Notes: a model not told the origin generated them from the sequence alone. Positions 1 to 5,376 are shown, counted from the first letter of the stretch. The stretch: 8,109 nucleotides of DNA from Candidatus Omnitrophota bacterium (GCA_023248095.1 JAHFFF010000073.1:1-8109); one strand, 5' to 3'. Numbers and translations are program-made.

Positions 1-2
1 AG

Positions 3-440
3 GGTGTGGAGGATCCCTATTGCCGGAACCTGAAGCATTACCGCTGGCAGGTGAGCCTGAGCAGCCAGGAATTTCTTCATGCGCTGGGAGCGACTGGAGG
101 AGAGGTGGGGGAACTCTCAGCGATTGAGATCGTGGAGCGGAATCCGTCGAATCGTGTTCGGGCGGTCCGGATCCAGGGGTCCCGTGGCGCTGTGACCCTG
201 ACTGGCCGGAAGTTTCGCGAACTGCTTGGGGCCAATCGGCTTCAAAGCCTCAATTTCATCGCGTCGGTTTCGAATGGGCGAATTTCCCTCCAGGGTTTTG
301 GCTGGGGACATGGGGTGGGCCTGTGCCAGTGGGGTGCCTACGGAATGGCGCGGCAGGGCAAGAAGACAGATGAGATCCTCGTCTTCTACTTTCCCGGCGC
401 TCAACGCCGGAACCTCAAGGGTCTTCCCGGATTCAGTTAA
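3..440 (+). CDS. SpoIID/LytB-domain protein, C-terminal part (5' truncated)
   Basis: Only the last ~145 codons are present; the gene enters from the left edge and ends at TAA 438-440. The strongest evidence is the segment around bases 295-400, reading GWGHGVGLCQWGAYGMA and then DEILVFYFPGA. This is the typical C-terminal signature of SpoIID/LytB proteins (GxGWGHGxGxxQxGAxGMA followed by ILxxYYPG). An upstream DPYCRNLKHYRW at bases 12-47 resembles the Cys-containing stretch that precedes the core of many non-sporulating homologues. Characterised SpoIID proteins are lytic transglycosylases that cut denuded peptidoglycan strands; the catalytic Glu usually lies upstream of this fragment and cannot be checked. 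In a non-sporulating bacterium the likely role is envelope or cell-wall remodelling in the periplasm. The final residues (RRNLKGLPGFS) are not conserved family sequence as far as I can tell. The family call is firm; enzymatic activity is inferred. Confidence 0.88.
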   Translation, partial: GVEDPYCRNLKHYRWQVSLSSQEFLHALGATGGEVGELSAIEIVERNPSNRVRAVRIQGSRGAVTLTGRKFRELLGANRLQSLNFIASVSNGRISLQGFGWGHGVGLCQWGAYGMARQGKKTDEILVFYFPGAQRRNLKGLPGFS

Positions 441-464
441 TCGTTATTATAGTCTGATTATTAC

Positions 465-494
465 TTGAAGCTGAGGCCGCCTGCCAGGTATACT
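465..494 (+). promoter_or_regulatory. Sigma70-like promoter for the 662-residue secreted protein gene
   Basis: TTGAAG at 465-470 (four of six matches to TTGACA) and TATACT at 489-494 (five of six matches to TATAAT) are separated by 18 bases. The predicted transcription start is near 501, leaving a leader of about 16 nt before the ATG at 517. That leader has only a weak Shine-Dalgarno-like GAAG at 506-509. This is the only good promoter I see in the 76-base gap, and it suggests the next gene is transcribed independently of the SpoIID gene. Confidence 0.5.
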
Positions 495-516
495 TGATAT
501 AAGTCGAAGTCTACCC

Positions 517-2505
517 ATGAGAACGCCAATTTTTTTGTGCCGATCTTTAACGCTTTTCTTAGCGCTAGGGCTTGCCTTGCCTGGAGGCTCCGCCCATGCT
601 CTGCGCAATCCCCAGCCCTCCAACAACTCCGGCTTGGAGGAGGATCTGACTCGACAACTGACGGACAGCGCTCCTGCACCCAATATTCCTGCGGCCGGGT
701 TGGAGGAAACATGGAGTGCGGATGAGGAATTGCCGCGGGAGATTGTCCGACGGATTACCCCGGAGCTCGCTTCCGGTATTCCCGTGGTATTGATGAACGG
801 CGATGACCCCAAAAGTCCGCATGCTACGACCTTGGGGAATCTCAAGGTCCTTGCCGAAAAGGGGAAGCTGGAGGGGTTCATACAGGGATCCCTCAAGACG
901 ATCGGTGTGAAGTCTGGGCGCTGGGCCGTGAGAGTCCAGCCAGTGTATGGAGAGGACGCCTCAGCTCAGTCTGCATTCTTCATTTTCCTCACGCCTGCCG
1001 CCGGACTGGAGGAGGTGGAGATCTACGAGCGGTCCAAAGGATGGCAGCGGATGCTTGATCTGACAGAAGGGCCTGTCGGTATTCGCGCTGCAATCGGGAA
1101 GATTTTCCTCTTTGAGATACGGGAAATAGAGGGCATAGGGAAGAACAGAGAGATTGAACCGGAGATCGGGTACCTGATTGCTCGAGTGGATGCCGATCGG
1201 GTAACGGTCCTCCAGCAGGGGAAGCACTTCAAGGCCCGAGGGATTCAGGACAATGAGGTTCCCGGTGAATTTCACGTGAAGGGGAATTCCTGGGTCTCTT
1301 CGACCGCGGTCAAGATTCCCAAAGGATACAGCGTCCCTATTCCGGAACAAGGGATCAGGCTGGAATGGACGGGTCACGAGATCATGGTTGGCCAGGGTAG
1401 CCGGAACCCCGCGATCTATGTTTATTCGCTCCGTCCCGCGGCAGGTTTGGAGGAGGTTGCCTGGGTCTTGAAAGCACTGCAGACACAGGAACCCCAGCAG
1501 CATCAGTGGGCAGCTTCGGAAATGCAAAGGCTCTTGGTGGACCCGTTCGTGGAATTCAACCGGTTCCATCTGGATGCCTCTGCTCACGAGGACCGGTTCG
1601 GGACGTTCCGGCTCATGCGGCAATATCTGGATGAACAACTGGAGGTTCAGCCGAAAATTTGGGAAGGCTTACTCTGGCTGGAGGAACTGTTCCGCCGGGC
1701 TGGGGAGGAAAGGCTCGATCTCTTCAAACATTCCGCCTCCGGGCCGGTTCTCTGGAGATGGACCGATGCGTTCAACAAGTATCTGGAGCATTCCAACGAG
1801 CTGCTCAAAAAGGTCCATGGCCAGGTCTCTGTCTCTGCTTCCCTTCAGGAATCTTCCGTCGGGGTGGGTCCTTCGGCCGAGGAGGAACTAAGAGCGGCGG
1901 AGGAGAGATTTCGAAAAGATCTGATCCGCACATCGACTGAGGTTGCAAGAATCGTGTCGAAGCAACGCGAAATCGTGTGGCTTATTTGGCCGCCATACGA
2001 TGAGGGTAGGACCAAAACAAGGATGGCACCGAAAGATTTCCTGGACCGTTATCATGGCCAATTAACGCTGGATCAGCAAGCCCAGGTGAAAGGTTTTGAA
2101 AGGGACGGGGTCGTCGAGGTCACCGTATTCGTTGCGGCCATGCCCTTTCATCTTTACGTTGATTCCTCGCTGGCGGACGTGGCTCAAGAGATGATAAACA
2201 AACATCCGGTCGAAGGGGTCGCGTTCGACGTTGTACATGAAATTCGGACTCGCCCGAAAACCTTCGATGGGTTTCCTTCCCCAGGGTTGATCATTCCGGA
2301 CAAGAGTTTGCCTGAGCCGTTTGAATGGACGGGGATACATATTCGCGTTGAGTCGATGTATCGGGTCGAATTTGAGAAAATCCTACCGATCGCCTGGGTA
2401 GCGATGTATTGGAACTCCTACTTGACCCTTCAGCAGGTGCTAAACCTTCGCGTCCTGACTTTCCAGGATGAAGAAGGACGCACCATCCACGCTGTCTTCG
2501 CCTGA
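517..2505 (+). CDS. Secreted protein of unknown function with three PAAGLEE repeats
   Basis: This 662-residue protein is not one I recognise as a named family. Residues 1-28 form a convincing Sec signal peptide: basic residues R2 and R9, a hydrophobic core at about 11-21, and an A-H-A cleavage site before L29, with no lipobox. The mature N-terminus soon contains SGLEE (38-42). Exact PAAGLEE heptapeptides follow at 58-64, 160-166 and 307-313. They divide the protein into segments of about 95 residues (65-159) and 140 residues (167-306), each ending in a short aromatic/hydrophobic, probably beta, strand just before PAAGLEE (SAFFIFLT and AIYVYSLR). Residues 314-440 look mainly helical and rich in W, L and E. 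Around 455-475 there is an acidic/basic heptad-like stretch (AEEELRAAEERFRKD). Residues 480-662 appear mixed alpha/beta. I see no catalytic motif, transmembrane anchor or sorting signal. ATG 517 is chosen because the frame is closed by TGA at 472-474 with no other ATG, GTG or TTG start between. It sits between cell-wall and tRNA-modification genes with its own promoter, and by eye its codon use is less GC-biased than its neighbours. Export to the periplasm or surface is inferred. Confidence 0.85.
   Translation: MRTPIFLCRSLTLFLALGLALPGGSAHALRNPQPSNNSGLEEDLTRQLTDSAPAPNIPAAGLEETWSADEELPREIVRRITPELASGIPVVLMNGDDPKSPHATTLGNLKVLAEKGKLEGFIQGSLKTIGVKSGRWAVRVQPVYGEDASAQSAFFIFLTPAAGLEEVEIYERSKGWQRMLDLTEGPVGIRAAIGKIFLFEIREIEGIGKNREIEPEIGYLIARVDADRVTVLQQGKHFKARGIQDNEVPGEFHVKGNSWVSSTAVKIPKGYSVPIPEQGIRLEWTGHEIMVGQGSRNPAIYVYSLRPAAGLEEVAWVLKALQTQEPQQHQWAASEMQRLLVDPFVEFNRFHLDASAHEDRFGTFRLMRQYLDEQLEVQPKIWEGLLWLEELFRRAGEERLDLFKHSASGPVLWRWTDAFNKYLEHSNELLKKVHGQVSVSASLQESSVGVGPSAEEELRAAEERFRKDLIRTSTEVARIVSKQREIVWLIWPPYDEGRTKTRMAPKDFLDRYHGQLTLDQQAQVKGFERDGVVEVTVFVAAMPFHLYVDSSLADVAQEMINKHPVEGVAFDVVHEIRTRPKTFDGFPSPGLIIPDKSLPEPFEWTGIHIRVESMYRVEFEKILPIAWVAMYWNSYLTLQQVLNLRVLTFQDEEGRTIHAVFA
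688..708 (+). repeat. PAAGLEE peptide repeat, copy 1
   Basis: Encodes residues 58-64 of the secreted protein, 16 residues after the related SGLEE at 628-642. The codons are cct gcg gcc ggg ttg gag gaa. It follows a Pro/Ala-rich linker (APAPNI) rather than a strand and precedes the first predicted folded segment. Confidence 0.85.
994..1014 (+). repeat. PAAGLEE peptide repeat, copy 2
   Basis: Encodes residues 160-166, directly after the predicted strand SAFFIFLT. The codons are cct gcc gcc gga ctg gag gag, differing from copy 1 at four positions, all synonymous. The following residue is Val, as in copy 3. Confidence 0.85.
1435..1455 (+). repeat. PAAGLEE peptide repeat, copy 3
   Basis: Encodes residues 307-313, directly after the predicted strand AIYVYSLR. 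The codons are ccc gcg gca ggt ttg gag gag, differing from copy 1 at four positions and from copy 2 at five, again all synonymous. It marks the boundary to the helical C-terminal half. Confidence 0.85.
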
Positions 2506-2530
2506 TTCGACTCAGGCTGCTTAATTCTTT
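2500..2530 (+). terminator. Possible weak intrinsic terminator over the stop codon
   Basis: GCCTGA (2500-2505, including the stop codon) pairs perfectly with TCAGGC (2512-2517) around a 6-nt loop, TTCGAC. A moderately T-rich tail with AATTCTTT follows within a few bases. The stem is short and the T tract is interrupted, so termination would be partial at best. It lies where a transcription-unit boundary is expected, just before the queA promoter. Confidence 0.35.
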
Positions 2531-2535
2531 CTGCC

Positions 2536-2544
2536 TGCTATAAT
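2536..2544 (+). promoter_or_regulatory. Extended -10 promoter for the queA operon
   Basis: The bases TGCTATAAT match the extended -10 consensus TGnTATAAT exactly. No good -35 hexamer lies 16-18 bases upstream, which is typical of extended -10 promoters. A start about seven bases after the -10 element falls at about 2551, the first base of the queA GTG codon. I see no preQ1 riboswitch in the 45 bases between the preceding stop codon and queA. Confidence 0.5.
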
Positions 2545-2550
2545 TATGGG

Positions 2551-3654
2551 GTGCTGACGTATGAACTTCCCAAGGAACTGATTGCGCAGCAGCCCTGCGA
2601 ACCGAGAGATGCGGCCCGGCTGCTGGTTTTAGACCGCGCTACCGGTTTGATTTCCCACCGAGTGTTTCAAGACCTGCCTGAATTGCTCCGTCCGGGTGAC
2701 TGCCTTGTACTGAACGACACGCGGGTGATCCCTGCCCGGATTTATGGACGCAAGGCAATCACCGGCGGGCGGGTGGAGCTGCTCCTGCTTGGGAAGATGG
2801 GTGCCCGGTCTGCGCCAGCCGGTCCCACGGATCGAGCGCCGGGAACAAAAGAGGAGGAAAACCCTGAGAAATGTGTGAGTTACCGCTGTCTCGGGCAGCC
2901 GGCGAAAAGCTTAAGGCCTGGGACACGCCTCCAGTTTGACCAGGGAGGTCTGCAGGCGGAGGTGCTGGCCTGGGAGAACGGGGAGCGGATCGTGCGGTTC
3001 GAGGGGAGAGGAGTGGAGCAGGCTCTTCGCCGAGTCGGAGAGATGCCGCTGCCGCCTTATATCGATCGACCGGTGCAGGCGGAGGATGCGGAATGGTATC
3101 AGACGGTGTATGCCCGGGAAGCAGGCGCAGTGGCGGCGCCTACGGCCGGGCTGCATTTCACGGAGCAGTTGCTGGAGGCGATCCGAGAGAAGGGAGTGCG
3201 GATAGTTTTCGTCACGCTGCATGTGGGCTGGGGGACCTTCAAGCCGGTCGGGGAACGGGAGCTGGCGAGCGGGCGGCTGCATCCGGAGCGATTCCGTATC
3301 CCGCAGGAAACTTTTGAGGCGATCCAGGAGGCGAAGGGAAAGGGCGGGCGCGTGATTGCTGTGGGGACAACAGTGGTGCGGGCGCTGGAGAGTGTTGCAG
3401 AGACGCACGATATTCGTGCTTCGACAGGCTCAGCACGAACGGAAGGGACGACGGACCTGTTCATTCGGCCGCCGTTTCAGTTCCGGATGGCGGATGCGCT
3501 GATCACTAATTTTCACTTGCCGGGGACAAGCTTGCTTTTGTTGGTGGAGGCGTTCGTGGGGGAAGGGCCGATGCGGGCGGCGTACGAGGAGGCGATTCGC
3601 TTGAAGTACCGGTTCTATTCATACGGGGACGCGATGTTCAGCCTGGGAAGCTAA
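2551..3654 (+). CDS. queA: S-adenosylmethionine:tRNA ribosyltransferase-isomerase QueA
   Basis: QueA transfers and isomerises the ribosyl part of S-adenosylmethionine onto preQ1-34 in tRNA to give epoxyqueuosine, in the cytoplasm. The 367 residues carry the family motifs in order: YELPKELIAQQP (4-15), LVLNDTRVIPAR (52-63), GEMPLPPYI (163-171), YQTVYA with GAVAAPTAGLHFT (183-204), TLHVGWGTFKPV (222-233), GTTVVRALE (272-280), LITNFHLPGTSLLLLVEAF (317-335) and YRFYSYGDAM (353-362). E. coli QueA has 356 residues. Two variable loops are altered: an expanded low-complexity loop at about 82-118, and residues about 288-298, encoded by a palindromic repeat. The GTG at 2551 is the only start in frame after the upstream stop and is placed about four residues later than in E. 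coli. No Shine-Dalgarno is visible and the predicted transcript start coincides with it, so the mRNA may be leaderless. It is the first gene of the apparent operon, with tgt two genes downstream. Confidence 0.96.
   Translation: MLTYELPKELIAQQPCEPRDAARLLVLDRATGLISHRVFQDLPELLRPGDCLVLNDTRVIPARIYGRKAITGGRVELLLLGKMGARSAPAGPTDRAPGTKEEENPEKCVSYRCLGQPAKSLRPGTRLQFDQGGLQAEVLAWENGERIVRFEGRGVEQALRRVGEMPLPPYIDRPVQAEDAEWYQTVYAREAGAVAAPTAGLHFTEQLLEAIREKGVRIVFVTLHVGWGTFKPVGERELASGRLHPERFRIPQETFEAIQEAKGKGGRVIAVGTTVVRALESVAETHDIRASTGSARTEGTTDLFIRPPFQFRMADALITNFHLPGTSLLLLVEAFVGEGPMRAAYEEAIRLKYRFYSYGDAMFSLGS
3413..3442 (+). repeat. REP-like palindrome inside queA
   Basis: An 8-bp perfect stem, TTCGTGCT (3413-3420) with AGCACGAA (3432-3439), encloses the 11-nt loop TCGACAGGCTC. 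The element ends in CGG. It is read in frame as part of queA, giving residues about 288-298 (IRASTGSARTE). Palindromes with this loop are, from memory, dispersed REP-type repeats in many bacterial genomes. The copy at 3656-3686 shares the loop at 10 of 11 positions. Confidence 0.8.
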
Positions 3655-3655
3655 T

Positions 3656-3686
3656 CGATCATGGTTCGACAAGCTCACCATGATCG
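3656..3686 (+). repeat. REP-like palindrome between queA and the carbonic anhydrase gene
   Basis: A 10-bp perfect stem, CGATCATGGT (3656-3665) with ACCATGATCG (3677-3686), encloses the loop TCGACAAGCTC. It starts one base after the queA stop codon, and its last stem base is the first G of the next gene's Shine-Dalgarno. No T tract follows, so it is not an intrinsic terminator. It could stabilise the upstream mRNA or tune translation of the downstream gene. Confidence 0.8.
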
Positions 3687-3701
3687 GAGGAGACTAATAC
3701 A

Positions 3702-4217
3702 ATGATTGAAGTGTTTGAGGGCGTTCAGCCAACGATTGATCCGACGGCGTGGGTGCACCCTTCCGCCGTGGTGATTGGGCGGGTGACGCTGGGCAGGAGG
3801 GTTTCCATCTGGCCGGGCGCGGTCCTGCGCGGAGACATGCTGGAGATCGACATCGGGGATGAATCGAACATCCAGGATCTCACCGTTGCTCACACCAGCC
3901 ATGGAGTGGCGCCGGTCAGGATCGGGCGGCGGGTGGTGGTGGGGCATCGGGTGATCCTGCATGGGACGAAGATCGGGGACAACGCCCTGATCGGCATGGG
4001 GGCGATCCTTCTCGACGGCAGTCAAATCGGGGCCGGATCGCTCGTGGCGGCCGGCGCCTTGGTGACGGAGGGAATGAGAATACCGCCGTCGAGCCTTGCA
4101 GTAGGCGTCCCGGCCAAGGTGATTCGGCCGGTGACCGAGGCGGAAACTCAGCGGATTCGTGAAGGGGCGAGGCAATACCTTGATCTGATGGCGGCGTATC
4201 GGAAGGGGAAGGCGTGA
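3702..4217 (+). CDS. Gamma-class carbonic anhydrase-like protein (left-handed beta-helix hexapeptide repeats)
   Basis: This 171-residue protein is of the usual size for the YrdA/PaaY/CaiE-like group. Hexapeptide repeats dominate (VVIGRV, VSIWPGAVLRGD, IDIGDE, VRIGRR, IGDNALIGMGAILLDG, IGAGSLVAAGALV) and predict a left-handed beta helix, normally trimeric. Three histidines lie where gamma carbonic anhydrases bind metal: H64 (VAHTSHG), H82 (VVGH) and H87 (ILHG). The common Cys of the LHGC motif is Thr here (T89). A short C-terminal helix (about 144-168) follows, as in the family. A clear GGAGGAGA lies 8-15 bases before the ATG. Many members lack proven carbonic anhydrase activity, so reversible CO2 hydration is possible but not shown. 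Its place between the two queuosine genes shows no obvious functional link; co-transcription is likely given the 47-base gap and lack of a terminator. Confidence 0.92.
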   Translation: MIEVFEGVQPTIDPTAWVHPSAVVIGRVTLGRRVSIWPGAVLRGDMLEIDIGDESNIQDLTVAHTSHGVAPVRIGRRVVVGHRVILHGTKIGDNALIGMGAILLDGSQIGAGSLVAAGALVTEGMRIPPSSLAVGVPAKVIRPVTEAETQRIREGARQYLDLMAAYRKGKA

Positions 4218-4227
4218 GAACGCTGTC

Positions 4228-5376
4228 ATGTTTCATGTAATAACTCACGATTCCGGGACCGGTGCCAGGTTAGGGGAGCTGAAGACGGCGCATGGGTTGG
4301 TCCATACGCCTGTCTTCATGCCGGTGGGCACGCAGGGGACCGTGAAAACCCTGACGGTGCGGGACCTTAAGGAATGCGGCATCGAGATTCTGCTGAGCAA
4401 CGTGTATCACCTTTCCCTCCGTCCGGGGCAGAAGATCCTGGAGCTTGCCGGCGGACTGCACCGCTTCATGGGGTGGGACGGGCCGATCCTCACCGATTCC
4501 GGCGGATATCAGGTTTTCAGCCTGGCGGCGAAGTGCCGCGTGAAGGATGAAGGGGTAACCTTCGCCTCGCACGTCGATGGTTCCACGCATACCCTCACGC
4601 CGGAAAGCGTGATCGATTTCCAGGTGGGGATCGGCGTGGACATCGCGGTCCAGCTGGATGAATGCGTCCGTTATCCCTGCGAACGGCCCGAAGCGGAAAA
4701 GGCGGTGGTGAGAACGACGCAGTGGGCTCAAAGGAGCAAGAGGGAGTTCATTCAAAATCTAAAGGGGTCAGACCCCAAGGGGGTCAGACCCCTTTTGTTC
4801 GGCATTGTGCAGGGGGCGACCTATCCCGATCTGCGCAGGGAGGCGGCCGACCGGCTCATCGACATCGGTTTCGATGGGTACTGCCTGGGAGGGTTCAGTG
4901 TTGGCGAGCCGAAGCCGCTCATGTTTGAACTCCTTCCGGCCGTGGCTCAGAGGCTTCCGCCGGACCGGCCAAGGTATCTGATGGGGGTGGGTGAGCCGCT
5001 GGATCTGATTGAGGCGGTGGAGGCCGGCGTCGACCTGTTCGACTGCGTTGCCCCGACCCGGCATGGACGCAACGGAGTGGCCTATACCTCCGAGGGAAGG
5101 ATCAATCTGCGCAACGCGATCCATGCGACCGATCCCTCTCCGCTCGATCCCGCCTGCGCCTGCGAGGTCTGCCGCACCTACAGCCGGATGTACATCCGGC
5201 ACCTGTTCCAATCGCAGGAGATCTTGGGCCTGAGGCTTCTCTCATTCCATAACGTTTGGTTCTATAGTACACTGATGTCCAATATCCGGCGGGCGATTGC
5301 GGAGGGGAGCCTGCAGTCGCTCCATTCCCGAATCGCCGCCGCATATCAACCGACATTGGAGGAATTATTTGAATGA
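4228..5376 (+). CDS. tgt: tRNA-guanine(34) transglycosylase Tgt
   Basis: Bacterial Tgt exchanges guanine-34 of GUN-anticodon tRNAs for preQ1, the step before QueA. The 382-residue length is normal. Key elements are MPVGTQGTVK (31-40), SNVYHLSLRPG (57-67), LTDSGGYQVFS (88-98) with general acid/base D90, GIVQGATYPDL (192-202), GGFSVGE (221-227), the nucleophile D272 in LFDCVAPTRHGRNG, and the zinc site C310, C312, C315 and H341. GIVQGA and GGFSVGE are slight variants of the commoner GIVQGG and GGLAVGE. Residues about 178-190 (LKGSDPKGVRPLL) are encoded by an inverted repeat and fill the variable loop before LFGIVQG, which is about seven residues longer than in E. coli. The reading frame is intact, so an active enzyme is expected. 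The start ATG is 10 bases after the preceding stop, with only a distant GGAAGG-type ribosome-binding site, and the end overlaps yajC by ATGA. Confidence 0.97.
   Translation: MFHVITHDSGTGARLGELKTAHGLVHTPVFMPVGTQGTVKTLTVRDLKECGIEILLSNVYHLSLRPGQKILELAGGLHRFMGWDGPILTDSGGYQVFSLAAKCRVKDEGVTFASHVDGSTHTLTPESVIDFQVGIGVDIAVQLDECVRYPCERPEAEKAVVRTTQWAQRSKREFIQNLKGSDPKGVRPLLFGIVQGATYPDLRREAADRLIDIGFDGYCLGGFSVGEPKPLMFELLPAVAQRLPPDRPRYLMGVGEPLDLIEAVEAGVDLFDCVAPTRHGRNGVAYTSEGRINLRNAIHATDPSPLDPACACEVCRTYSRMYIRHLFQSQEILGLRLLSFHNVWFYSTLMSNIRRAIAEGSLQSLHSRIAAAYQPTLEELFE
4761..4795 (+). repeat. Inverted repeat inside tgt
   Basis: The arms AAAGGGGTCAGACCCC (4761-4776) and GGGGTCAGACCCCTTT (4780-4795) pair at 15 of 16 positions, with one central A-A mismatch and a 3-nt loop. 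Each arm also contains an identical 13-mer, GGGGTCAGACCCC, that is itself nearly palindromic. The element is in frame within tgt. Similar GGGGTC-GACCCC palindromes are, from memory, dispersed repeats in various bacteria, perhaps mobilised by REP-associated Y1 transposases. No transposase is present in this window. Confidence 0.8.
5358..5363 (+). promoter_or_regulatory. Shine-Dalgarno of yajC inside tgt
   Basis: GGAGGA lies nine bases before the yajC ATG and within the last tgt codons. Together with the ATGA overlap it supports translational coupling of yajC to tgt and fixes the yajC start. Confidence 0.75.

Noticed and set aside
394..410. Perfect 6-bp inverted repeat CCGGCG/CGCCGG near the end of the SpoIID gene
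   Set aside because: It lies within coding sequence, has no T tract and shares no loop with the REP-like elements; likely chance in GC-rich DNA.
517..610. Lipoprotein signal in the 662-residue protein
   Set aside because: The only nearby Cys (residue 8) precedes the hydrophobic core; the AHA site fits signal peptidase I.
961..1638. 225-codon minus-strand open frame under the secreted protein gene
   Set aside because: No recognisable domain or ribosome-binding site, and the plus-strand reading has a signal peptide and peptide repeats conserved with silent differences.
2506..2550. preQ1 riboswitch or Q-responsive element before queA
   Set aside because: The gap is only 45 bases, is mostly occupied by a small hairpin and a promoter, and shows no pseudoknot-like aptamer.
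3413..3442. Repeat insertion making queA a pseudogene
   Set aside because: The reading frame and all downstream QueA motifs through YRFYSYGDAM remain intact.
3675..4229. 184-codon minus-strand open frame
   Set aside because: It is opposite the clear hexapeptide-repeat gene and its P/H/R-rich composition is an antisense shadow.
4764..4792. Start of a CRISPR array (two 13-mer copies)
   Set aside because: Only two copies three bases apart, self-complementary, inside a coding gene and with no cas genes.
4761..4795. Intrinsic terminator (stem followed by TTTT) inside tgt
   Set aside because: The T run is part of the stem arm and only four bases long, and the element is in the middle of an intact gene; repeat insertion explains it better.
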